A stretch of 12,974 nt of DNA from assembly GCA_037134755.1 (NCBI GenBank), contig JBAXLO010000134.1, positions 1 through 12,974 of the forward strand, written 5' to 3'. Positions 6,107-12,974 of the stretch are shown piece by piece (within the stretch, counting starts at the first letter, position 1; each line of letters begins with the position of its first letter). The translations under genes and the position numbers were made by a program. Below the pieces are notes generated by a model. That model had not been told where the DNA came from. It worked only from the letters and a program-made list of their open reading frames with translations, and made no database searches. Source of the DNA: JBAXLO01 sp037134755 (GTDB taxonomy: Bacteria; Bacteroidota; Bacteroidia; Bacteroidales; JACABE01).

Positions 6107-7051
6107 TTATCTGTTTACATATAACTTATAAGTGCCAACTTTTTTGTCGGTAATAACTCTTACTATGTAGCTAGCTGCAGGCAGATTAGCATCAATTGTA
6201 AAAGTACTGTTATTGTTAACAGGATAGTTAGCTATTTCTTGTCCTAATAGATTATAAACAGCAACTTGTTTGATAGTAGTATTGCTATTATTTTTAACAA
6301 CAATTTTATTATCTGCACTATATACATTAACATTTTCGATAGCATTGTTATTATTAACACTAACAATTTCGTCAATAACTGTACCTATCCATAAAGCTGG
6401 ATTAAATCCCCAAGCTGAAGCAAAATAATGGAAAGTACCATCTGACCATTTTTCCATAGAAAGAGAATCAGGTGAAGAACAATACTGTGATGTTTCAAAA
6501 ACAATAACTGTATCGCCTGTGACTGTAGGCAAAACAACTGAGGTAAAGAAATCACCGGAAACAGCAACCGGAGCAGGAAAAGTAAATGAACATAAAGCAC
6601 CAGTATTAGTAGTTAAACTTGAAAATAAAATAGGATTTGATGTGCCTAGTAAAGTACCAGGATAACTATCAGCACCTTTGCTGTAGATCTTAACGCTGAA
6701 ACTAGCAGTACCTACAGTGAATATAGGGTATAATGCAACTAATGCAGCAGTTACATTCCCATTGCCGGTATGTTTAACTAAAGTACCTTTTTCTAAATCA
6801 CCATATACATTATTACCGGTAACGTAGCCACCCTGTCCGGTAATATAAGCAGTTGTGGTATCTCCGCAAAGGTTAGATGTCATAATTGGTGCTGGCCATA
6901 ATGTGTCAGTAACATTTTTTGAAGGTGTTAATGTAGATGAGAATGGCTTTATCATTTTAAAACCAGCATCTACAAGTGTAGAGTTTCTTTGAGCTAAAGT
7001 AACAAAAGAAAGCCCTAATGCTAAAACAAAGAGTAATACAATTTTTTTCAT
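6107..7051 (-). CDS. T9SS type A sorting domain-containing secreted protein
   Basis: The 314-residue protein starts with a typical Sec signal peptide (MKKIVLLFVLALGLSFVTLAQ, cleavage near Gln21). It ends with a type IX secretion (Por) sorting domain at about 240-314, with the hallmarks VAVYNLLGQEI (263-273), LPAASYIVRVIT (290-301) and the terminal KLYVNR. It should therefore cross the outer membrane and be released or anchored at the surface. The middle (about 95-225) is beta-rich. Segments such as SFSVKIYSKG, PGTLLGTSNPI and GDFFTSVVLP resemble a beta-sandwich module I associate with Bacteroidota T9SS cargo, without known catalytic residues. The enzymatic or binding role is unknown. The gene stands alone, with a minus-strand -7 box upstream and its own terminator. 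Confidence 0.9.
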   Translation of the reverse strand: MKKIVLLFVLALGLSFVTLAQRNSTLVDAGFKMIKPFSSTLTPSKNVTDTLWPAPIMTSNLCGDTTTAYITGQGGYVTGNNVYGDLEKGTLVKHTGNGNVTAALVALYPIFTVGTASFSVKIYSKGADSYPGTLLGTSNPILFSSLTTNTGALCSFTFPAPVAVSGDFFTSVVLPTVTGDTVIVFETSQYCSSPDSLSMEKWSDGTFHYFASAWGFNPALWIGTVIDEIVSVNNNNAIENVNVYSADNKIVVKNNSNTTIKQVAVYNLLGQEIANYPVNNNSTFTIDANLPAASYIVRVITDKKVGTYKLYVNR

Positions 7052-7088
7052 GTGTATTTATTTTTTTAATTATTAATATTTAAGTCTG

Positions 7089-7096
7089 CAAATGTA
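7089..7096 (-). promoter_or_regulatory. -7 box of the T9SS protein gene
   Basis: Read on the minus strand this is TACATTTG, a full TAnnTTTG match, 37 bp before the start codon at 7051. No TTG element is found 17-23 bp upstream. Confidence 0.45.
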
Positions 7097-7166
7097 TAAA
7101 ATAAAATTGGAATGGACTGTTAAAAATAAATAAAATAATTTTTTAGTTTTATTCAACTATTTTTAA

Positions 7167-7174
7167 CAACTTTG
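7167..7174 (+). promoter_or_regulatory. Candidate -7 box of the lipoprotein-hexosaminidase run
   Basis: CAACTTTG matches TAnnTTTG at seven of eight positions and lies 49 bp before the lipoprotein ATG, back-to-back with the minus-strand box at 7089-7096. A GAGGA sequence at 7212-7216 lies 7 nt before the ATG and could act as a Shine-Dalgarno sequence, which is uncommon in this phylum. Confidence 0.35.
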
Positions 7175-7223
7175 CAGGGTGATAATGTAGAAAAAACAGC
7201 AAGCTATTTTCGAGGAATTCTGA

Positions 7224-8975
7224 ATGGTTATTTTAATATTTAAAACATTGTATCGTAAACAAAACAAATCAAATATCTCAATAAAAAAACAATTTATTTT
7301 TGTAGGAATTTTTATTGCAATAGTTGCAATAATTACTTCGTGTGCTAATATCGGCATGCCTACAGGTGGTCCTAAAGATGTGACTCCACCTAAAGTGTTA
7401 AAAAGTATTCCTAAAAACTATTCAACACAGTTTAAAGGGAAAGAAATTGAGATTACTTTTGATGAGTTTATTAAGTTTAAAGACCTTAATTCGCAATTAC
7501 TCATTTCTCCACCTCTTAAAAATACTCCTGATATTAAAATAAAAGGTAAGAATATAGTTGTGAAAATTAACGATACCTTAAGAGAGAATACAACTTACAC
7601 CATGTTTTTTGGAGATGCAATTGTTGATCTTAATGAAGAAAACATATTGCCTTCTTACGAGTTTGTGTTCTCAACCGGCAACGTACTTGATTCATTAACA
7701 ATGACAGGTAAAGTGCTGAATGCATTTACTCAGAAACCCGAAAAAGATATTTATGTAATGCTTTATGATAAGTATGATGATTCAGTTCCGATAAAAGAAA
7801 AACCATATTATTTGGCAAAAACAAAAGAAGATGGAGAGTTTGTAATGAATAACTTGCGAGATATGTCATACAAAGTTTTTGCTTTGAAAGATGCCAATAA
7901 TAATCTAAAGTTTGATCAACCAAACGAGAAGATTGCTTTTATTGATTCGCTGGTAACACCTAGGATGAAACCCATTTTATTGAAAAAAGATTCGCTACAT
8001 AAAGATACCCTCAAGCTTGATTCTCTTAACAAAGCGATTGTTCATGATAAAAATCTTTATATAAAAGATCTCAATTTATTTGAAGAAGTTGACTCAACGC
8101 AGCGTGTTACGAAAGCGGATTATTTACATAAAGGAGAACTCATTTTTACATTCCGTTTCCCTGTAAAGGATTTGGAAATTATTCCACAATTTGAGACTAA
8201 AAAAGAATGGAAGTTAGAGGAAATGAATGCTACTAAAGACACGTTGTATTATTGGTTACTCGATCCAATGGATTCGTGTAAATTTATAATTAAAGATAAT
8301 AATAAAACCTTGGATACTGTTAATTTAAAGCATAGACAGAGAGTTACTGTTAAGAAAAAGAGCACTGTTGCGCCCAGCATTATTCTTTCGACAAATATTA
8401 ATGGAATGTTCGATTTCTATAATTATATTGTGATAACAGCTCCTAATCCAATTGAAACAATTAATCCTAAGAATATATTATTGATTGAGGATAAAGACAC
8501 TTTACACCCAAAGATTTCTTTTACTGATAGTCTTCACAGAAGGATAATGCTTAATCATAAACTAAAACAGGGCATAAATTATAAATTATATGTCCCCGAT
8601 TCGATAGTTAAAGATATTTTTGGGATGTATAATGATAGTCTTGGGATACCTTTCAGGACGAATAATATTGAAGATGTCGGTAATTTTATTGTTAACATTT
8701 CTATTGATTCATCTTCTGCTCCGTGCATTTTGCAATTGCTTTCGGATAAGGAAGATATTATCGAGCAGCATATAATCACAATAGGAACCACAATTAAATA
8801 TCAATATCTAAAACCCGGGAGTTATTTATTAAAGGCTATTTATGATCAAAATAATAATGGCAAATGGGATACCGGTAAATATTTAATACATTTACAACCT
8901 GAGAAGATTATTTATTTCCCTGACAAGATTACAATTCGCGCTAACTGGGATGTGGAAGAAAAGTGGAAATTATAA
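7224..8975 (+). CDS. Ig-like domain-containing lipoprotein conserved in Bacteroidota
   Basis: The 583-residue protein has a basic N-terminus, a hydrophobic stretch (24-37) and a lipobox, ITSC, with Cys40 as the lipidation site, so it is probably anchored in an outer or inner membrane leaflet. After a GMPTGGPKDVTPP linker comes a bacterial Ig-like domain (about 54-152, Big_5 type: IEITFDEFIKF, then TTYTMFFGDAIVDLNEEN). A beta-rich carboxypeptidase-regulatory-like segment follows (about 158-245) and includes DANNNLKFD (223-231). A long region of unclear fold leads to a second Asp-rich loop, DQNNNGKWDTG (541-551), and the ending RANWDVEEKW. The two Asp/Asn loops look like calcium-binding turns. 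This domain order is one I associate with Bacteroidota; its function is unknown. The hexosaminidase start lies 39 nt downstream, suggesting co-transcription. Confidence 0.85.
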   Translation: MVILIFKTLYRKQNKSNISIKKQFIFVGIFIAIVAIITSCANIGMPTGGPKDVTPPKVLKSIPKNYSTQFKGKEIEITFDEFIKFKDLNSQLLISPPLKNTPDIKIKGKNIVVKINDTLRENTTYTMFFGDAIVDLNEENILPSYEFVFSTGNVLDSLTMTGKVLNAFTQKPEKDIYVMLYDKYDDSVPIKEKPYYLAKTKEDGEFVMNNLRDMSYKVFALKDANNNLKFDQPNEKIAFIDSLVTPRMKPILLKKDSLHKDTLKLDSLNKAIVHDKNLYIKDLNLFEEVDSTQRVTKADYLHKGELIFTFRFPVKDLEIIPQFETKKEWKLEEMNATKDTLYYWLLDPMDSCKFIIKDNNKTLDTVNLKHRQRVTVKKKSTVAPSIILSTNINGMFDFYNYIVITAPNPIETINPKNILLIEDKDTLHPKISFTDSLHRRIMLNHKLKQGINYKLYVPDSIVKDIFGMYNDSLGIPFRTNNIEDVGNFIVNISIDSSSAPCILQLLSDKEDIIEQHIITIGTTIKYQYLKPGSYLLKAIYDQNNNGKWDTGKYLIHLQPEKIIYFPDKITIRANWDVEEKWKL

Positions 8976-9014
8976 GTAAAATTGCGCACTAATAATTTAA
9001 TTAATAAAACAAAC

Positions 9015-11291
9015 ATGAAAAAAACAATCTTACTAATCATTATCATAATATGTATTATGGGATTAAATAAAACTACAAAAGCTCAAACAACGCCAACTCT
9101 AATTCCTATTCCTTCGGCTATAAAAATGGGAACAGGTAATTTTGTGTTTGACGCGAATACTGAAATTGATTACGATATTAAAGATATAGATTTGAGGAAG
9201 GCAATTGAACCTTTTATAGTCAATTTCAGAAAGGTTACGGCATTGCCTTTGGCTGATAACAAAATGAATCCTAAAGCAAAGACTTCTATTAGTGTTGTAA
9301 TTGATAAAAAAGCAGAGCAACAATTAGATGAAGAAGGTTATTATTTAGATGTTAAAAAGAATAATATTACTATTAAAGCATCAAATTATGCAGGTATCTT
9401 TTATGGGTTTCAAACATTAAGACAACTACTTCCTAAAGAAATAGAATCCAAAGCTAAAGTTACAACTAAAGTTAAATGGGAAGTTCCTTGTTTGAATATT
9501 ACTGACAAACCACGCTTTCAATGGAGAGGTATGTTACTTGATTGTGGAAGACATTTCATGGATAAAGACTTTGTGAAACGCTATATTGATCTGCTTTCTT
9601 ATTATAAGATGAATCGTTTGCATTGGCATTTAACAGAAGATCAGGGCTGGAGAATAGAGATAAAGAAATACCCTAAACTTACTGAAGTTGGAGCATGGAG
9701 AACAGAAGCAGATGGTAAAAGATATGGTGGTTTTTATACTCAGGCTGATATTAAAGAAGTAGTAGCTTATGCTGCTGCACATTTTGTTACAGTTATTCCG
9801 GAGATTGAAATGCCCGGCCATTCAGTAGGTGCAATTGCTTCTTATCCTTTCCTCTCGTGCACAGGTTTACCTATTGAAGTGGAGCATAACTGGGGAGTAT
9901 TTAAAGATATTTATTGTGCCGGTAATGACAGTACTTTTACTTTTATTCAAGATGTACTTGACGAAGTTATCTCCTTATTCCCTGCTAAGTATATTCATAT
10001 TGGGGGTGATGAAGCACCAAAATACAGATGGGAACATTGTGAAAAATGTCAGGCAAGAATTAAGAAGGAAGGTTTGAAGGATGAAGCTGAATTACAAAGT
10101 TATTTTATCAAAAGAATTGAAGCTTATTTAAAAACCAAGAATAGAAGTATTATTGGTTGGGACGAAATACTGGAAGGCGGTTTGGCTCCGGCTGCTACTG
10201 TTCAGTCATGGCGAGGAGTTCAGGGTGGAATACACGCTGCAACTACAGGTCATGATGCAATAATGTCTCCAACAAGCCATGCTTATTTTGATTATGATGT
10301 TAAAGCTTTGGATCTTCAAAAGGTTTATTCGTTTGAACCTATTCCACAAGGATTAACAGAGGAACAAAGCAAACATATTTTAGGTGGTGAGTGTAATATG
10401 TGGACTGAAAGAGGCCCTCAGGAGTTGGTTGATAATCGTATGTTCCCACGTATGCTCGCCATGACAGAAGCTCTTTGGTCTTTACCTCAAAACAAAAATT
10501 ATGATGCCTTTTATAATAGAGTTCAAAAACATTATAGTGTGTTGGATAAGATGGGTGTTACTTATGGTTACGAAGCTCAGCCTATAGTTTTTAAAAGTAC
10601 TTTTGATAAAGCAAGCAATACTTTTGCTCTAACTTTTATTCCCGGTCAGCCTAACTTAAAGTTTTATTACACAACAGATGGTACTAATCCAACTGAGAAA
10701 TCAAGTAATTATACTAAGCCAATTGTTTTTAGTAAGTCGGGGAGTATGAAAGCAGCAGCTTTCTTAAATGAAAAACAAATAGGCGATGTATTTGAACGTA
10801 ATTTTATAGTAAGTAAAGCTTTGGGTAAAAAAGTTACTTCAATTAATCCTTATAATAAAGAATATGAAGCTAACGGAGAACTTACGCTTACTGATGGTAT
10901 TAAAGGCACGTTAGATCATAATGATAAGATATGGCAAGGTTATCACAAAATAGATGTTGAAGCTATCATTGATCTCGAAAAGGCTACACCTATTAATAAG
11001 ATAACAGTTGGGTTCTTACAGAATGTTCCAGCCTGGATATTTATGCCTGAATTCATTGAATTTTATGTTTCAGATGACAATATTACCTTTAAACTTGTAG
11101 AGACCGTTAAAAACAATGTTTCTCAAAATGATAATAACAGCATTATAAAAGATTATATTTGCACTCCGAAAGAGAGTATAAAAGCTAGATATATTAAAGT
11201 ACATGCTAAGAATATTGCTAAGTGTCCTTCATGGCATCCGGGTGCAGGTGGAGATACATGGTTGTTCATTGACGAGATATCTGTTGAGTAG
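9015..11291 (+). CDS. Exported GH20 beta-N-acetylhexosaminidase with C-terminal discoidin-like domain
   Basis: The 758-residue enzyme should remove terminal beta-linked GlcNAc or GalNAc from chitooligosaccharides, glycans or wall fragments. I chose ATG 9015 over the in-frame TTG at 8982 because it places a signal peptide (MKKTILLIIIIICIMGL, cleavage near KAQ) at the N-terminus. Domains follow in order: GH20b (about 25-160), GH20 barrel (about 165-490), a chitobiase-type C-terminal domain containing YYTTDGTNPT (about 515-600), and an F5/8 type C (discoidin) domain, probably carbohydrate-binding (about 610-758). Landmarks are WRGMLLDCGRHF (170-181), NRLHWHLTEDQGWRIEIK (200-217), PEIEMPGH (262-269), IHIGGDEAPK (328-337) with catalytic Asp332-Glu333, and GGECNMWTE (457-465). 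It uses substrate-assisted catalysis. There is no T9SS domain, so a periplasmic location is likely. The FucP/NagP-like transporter follows. Confidence 0.95.
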   Translation: MKKTILLIIIIICIMGLNKTTKAQTTPTLIPIPSAIKMGTGNFVFDANTEIDYDIKDIDLRKAIEPFIVNFRKVTALPLADNKMNPKAKTSISVVIDKKAEQQLDEEGYYLDVKKNNITIKASNYAGIFYGFQTLRQLLPKEIESKAKVTTKVKWEVPCLNITDKPRFQWRGMLLDCGRHFMDKDFVKRYIDLLSYYKMNRLHWHLTEDQGWRIEIKKYPKLTEVGAWRTEADGKRYGGFYTQADIKEVVAYAAAHFVTVIPEIEMPGHSVGAIASYPFLSCTGLPIEVEHNWGVFKDIYCAGNDSTFTFIQDVLDEVISLFPAKYIHIGGDEAPKYRWEHCEKCQARIKKEGLKDEAELQSYFIKRIEAYLKTKNRSIIGWDEILEGGLAPAATVQSWRGVQGGIHAATTGHDAIMSPTSHAYFDYDVKALDLQKVYSFEPIPQGLTEEQSKHILGGECNMWTERGPQELVDNRMFPRMLAMTEALWSLPQNKNYDAFYNRVQKHYSVLDKMGVTYGYEAQPIVFKSTFDKASNTFALTFIPGQPNLKFYYTTDGTNPTEKSSNYTKPIVFSKSGSMKAAAFLNEKQIGDVFERNFIVSKALGKKVTSINPYNKEYEANGELTLTDGIKGTLDHNDKIWQGYHKIDVEAIIDLEKATPINKITVGFLQNVPAWIFMPEFIEFYVSDDNITFKLVETVKNNVSQNDNNSIIKDYICTPKESIKARYIKVHAKNIAKCPSWHPGAGGDTWLFIDEISVE

Positions 11292-11299
11292 CATAAACT

Positions 11300-11376
11300 C
11301 CTGACAGGTTTTTTTATCCTGTCAGGTATAAATATAAAAAGGTTGTTCTACCTGTCAGGATGAAAAACCTGACAGG
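11300..11376. repeat. Nested inverted pair of CCTGACAGG hairpins
   Basis: Four 9-mers occur: CCTGACAGG (11300-11308), CCTGTCAGG (11318-11326), CCTGTCAGG (11351-11359) and CCTGACAGG (11368-11376). Units one and two form a hairpin with a T7-containing loop, and units three and four form another. The second hairpin block (about 11349-11377) is nearly the exact reverse complement of the first (about 11299-11327), so all of it could also fold as one long cruciform. It begins 9 bp after the hexosaminidase stop, between that gene and the transporter. It may attenuate transcription or protect the upstream mRNA. It resembles REP/BIME-type elements. Confidence 0.9.
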
Positions 11377-11431
11377 ATATGATTCCAAACTTTAGGCATT
11401 ATCAATTTAATAACAAATAAATAAATAATTT

Positions 11432-12655
11432 ATGAGTACAAATTCAAATAACACAATGAAAGCAATGCCGATATTTCTGGCATTCTTATGTATGGGTTTC
11501 GGAGATTCAGTTGGACCATTAGTAGGTCTATCAAAAGAAACATTCCATTTAACCACTTTTAGAGCTCAATTAATTCCTACAATGGGTTTTATTATGTTCG
11601 GCTTATTATCAGTTATTATGGGTCTTTTTCAGGACAGAAAGGGCAAAAAGTTTCTACTAGTTCTTGGTTTAATTTTAGCCTTCATTGGTATGGTAATACC
11701 TATCATTGATGGAATGTATGGTCCAAAAATAACTGTTGATCCAACATCAGATGAAAAATTTTACATTATTTTATTCGCAATGTTAATTTTGGGTGCAGGT
11801 GCAACTACTTTACAAGTCTCTGGTAATCCTATAATGAGAGATGTTTCTCCTGAAGGTAAATTCTCAAGTAATTTATCTTTTGCTCAAACTGTAAAAGCAG
11901 TTGGTTCTTCATTTGGTTTTTTGATTCCTTCTTTTTTAATAATTCCATTAGGAAAGCTATTTGGTCTAACTCTTGACTGGACAATACTTTTTCCAATTTA
12001 TGGATTATTTATTCTATTGACTCTACTTTGGGTTTATTCAACCAAAATAGAAGAGAAGAAAGATCCTAACTCAAACCCTGCTTCTTTAGTTTCGTGTTTA
12101 TCATTATTAAAGAATCCTTATATCTTAATGATGGTATTAGCAATATTCCTTTATGTAGGTGCCGAAGTATCCATGAGCTCAGGTGTGCCTTTATTAGTTC
12201 ACGAAAAGTATGGTATTGATTTAAAAGAATTAGGATTAGTACTTTCATGGGGCTTATTCTTCTTCCCAATATTTATAGGTCGTTTAATAGGTGGTTTCAT
12301 CCTACGTTACTTACAACCTAAAATATTTTTAGTAGCAACAGTTTTAATGTCTTTGGTCGGAATTGTTATGATGTTCTTAGGCAGTCAGTCAATGGCTTTT
12401 GCAGGAATTGTTTTGGTAGGATTAGGCTTTGCCAATATATTCCCATTAGTATTCTCAATTACTATTGATAAGATGCCCGAACGCTCCAACGAAATATCTG
12501 GTTTAATGGTAACTGCTATTGTAGGAGGTGCATTTATACCACCAATCTTTGGCTTTGTTGCAGATCATACAAATATCTTAGTAGGTTTTCTTGTGCCGGC
12601 AGTATGTTTGATATACATTTTATTTACAGCATTAAGCAACAGAAAGACTGCTTAA
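11432..12655 (+). CDS. MFS sugar transporter, FucP/NagP-like
   Basis: The 407-residue protein is rich in membrane segments (about twelve) and has the major-facilitator layout. The A-like motif GLFQDRKGKK (64-73) follows TM2, and a hydrophilic central loop (about 203-222, TKIEEKKDPNSN) joins the halves. Features of the fucose-permease branch are LQVSGNPIMRDVSPEGKFSS (127-146) with its Asn-Pro and following SFAQTVKAVGSSFG, YVGAEVSMSSG (241-251) at TM7, GRLIGGFI (283-290) and FIPPIFGFVAD (368-378). It should import a monosaccharide with protons across the inner membrane. GlcNAc or another hexosamine is my inference from the hexosaminidase just upstream (140 bp gap with the inverted repeat element); fucose or glucose are alternatives. 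No promoter box is obvious in that gap, so expression may depend on upstream transcription. Confidence 0.88.
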   Translation: MSTNSNNTMKAMPIFLAFLCMGFGDSVGPLVGLSKETFHLTTFRAQLIPTMGFIMFGLLSVIMGLFQDRKGKKFLLVLGLILAFIGMVIPIIDGMYGPKITVDPTSDEKFYIILFAMLILGAGATTLQVSGNPIMRDVSPEGKFSSNLSFAQTVKAVGSSFGFLIPSFLIIPLGKLFGLTLDWTILFPIYGLFILLTLLWVYSTKIEEKKDPNSNPASLVSCLSLLKNPYILMMVLAIFLYVGAEVSMSSGVPLLVHEKYGIDLKELGLVLSWGLFFFPIFIGRLIGGFILRYLQPKIFLVATVLMSLVGIVMMFLGSQSMAFAGIVLVGLGFANIFPLVFSITIDKMPERSNEISGLMVTAIVGGAFIPPIFGFVADHTNILVGFLVPAVCLIYILFTALSNRKTA

Positions 12656-12658
12656 ATC

Positions 12659-12692
12659 AATTACGCCTGCCTGCCGATAGGCAGGAATTACG
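12659..12692. repeat. AATTACG pair split by a CCTGCC palindrome
   Basis: AATTACG (12659-12665) and AATTACG (12686-12692) flank CCTGCCTGCCGATAGGCAGG (12666-12685). The inner part folds as CCTGCC (12670-12675), loop GATA, GGCAGG (12680-12685). The repeat begins three bases after the transporter stop, exactly as in the AATTACG array at 1283, and the junction 16-mer 12650-12665 equals 1274-1289. Confidence 0.9.
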
Positions 12693-12694
12693 AG

Positions 12695-12736
12695 AAGAGT
12701 CGTTATCAATAATATGATAACGACTCTTTTTCTTTT
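12695..12736 (+). terminator. Strong terminator of the MFS transporter gene
   Basis: GAGTCGTTATCA (12697-12708) pairs perfectly with TGATAACGACTC (12715-12726), and AA (12695-12696) can pair with TT (12727-12728). The stem is 14 bp with a 6-nt loop, followed by the T-rich TTTTTCTTTT. It closes the plus-strand run that starts with the lipoprotein or at least the transporter transcript. Confidence 0.92.
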
Positions 12737-12974
12737 ATACAATCTTATCTCAGGGCATAAACTTTATTATTTTATTTTATTTTGATAAGATAATAAGGTA
12801 TGGGTTGTGGGATGTTTGGAATGCTACTAAGCTTTAAGACATGGTGAAATAAGGTTTTATAATAATCATGTAAAATTACAACACTAAAATTATTAATATC
12901 GTTGCTCAAATTCAAGGTTTAAGCAAAAATTCGGTGGGTGTCTCTTACAATTTTGTACATAAGACCCATGGAGC
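12737..12974. other. Right-edge stretch without a recognisable gene
   Basis: No gene can be supported. A loose inverted repeat, TCTTATC (12743-12749) and GATAAGA (12784-12790), encloses a T-rich segment with ATTTT repeats. From 12874 to the edge a plus-strand frame stays open for 33 codons without an ATG, ending SYNFVHKTHG at the edge. The minus strand has a similar short open frame. Either could be the tip of a gene lying to the right. Confidence 0.5.

Noticed and set aside
8982..9014. Upstream TTG start for the hexosaminidase
   Set aside because: It would add eleven polar residues before a clean signal peptide; ATG at 9015 begins that signal peptide directly.
12743..12790. Inverted repeat TCTTATC/GATAAGA as a second terminator
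   Set aside because: The 34-nt loop and 7-bp AT-rich arms are too weak, and a much stronger terminator lies just upstream.
1..12974. Mobile element or defence island
   Set aside because: No transposase, integrase, nuclease, toxin-antitoxin or phage gene is present; the genes are metabolic, envelope and transport functions.

Overview
The window looks like a chromosomal segment from a low-GC member of the Bacteroidota. Three things point there: a protein with a type IX secretion (Por) C-terminal sorting domain, TAnnTTTG-type -7 boxes in front of several genes with almost no Shine-Dalgarno sequences, and a conserved Ig-like lipoprotein of a type I associate with this phylum. There are nine well-supported protein genes. 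I see no rRNA, tRNA, CRISPR array, transposase or phage gene.

Layout, left to right. Bases 1-301 hold no gene I can support. A 325-residue orphan protein (302-1279, +) ends in an AATTACG tandem repeat and a terminator. It converges on a minus-strand pair: a biotin carrier protein (1612-1959) and, upstream of it in transcription, an acyl-CoA carboxyltransferase (2014-3561), sharing a strong terminator at 1543-1580. A divergent 382-bp spacer with promoter-like boxes leads to a plus-strand pair: an MtnA-family sugar-1-phosphate isomerase (3944-4981) and, 9 nt later, an exported YiiX-type papain-like hydrolase (4991-5695). The convergent gap after it carries ten tandem copies of a 21-bp palindromic repeat (5741-5940). 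Next comes a minus-strand T9SS-exported protein (6107-7051). A divergent promoter region leads to a plus-strand run: Ig-like lipoprotein (7224-8975), GH20 beta-N-acetylhexosaminidase (start corrected to 9015, end 11291), and an MFS sugar transporter of the FucP/NagP type (11432-12655). The window ends in about 240 bp without a recognisable gene.

How the genes fit together. The carboxyltransferase and biotin carrier are two parts of a propionyl/methylmalonyl-CoA enzyme whose remaining subunit (biotin carboxylase or sodium-pump subunit) is not here. The GH20 enzyme and MFS transporter form a plausible salvage route for terminal GlcNAc/GalNAc: outside the cytoplasm the enzyme releases the sugar, and the transporter brings it in. 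The isomerase suggests salvage of 5-methylthioribose or 5-deoxyribose phosphate, but no partner enzyme is in view.

The most unusual content is non-coding. Four kinds of short repeat sit just after stop codons: the AATTACG array (two loci, sharing an identical 16-bp junction that includes the stop codon), a GATA-loop CCTGCC hairpin placed exactly between two AATTACG units, a nested inverted pair of CCTGACAGG hairpins, and the 21-bp palindromic array whose period equals both two DNA helical turns and seven codons. No complete new defence or mobile system is visible.
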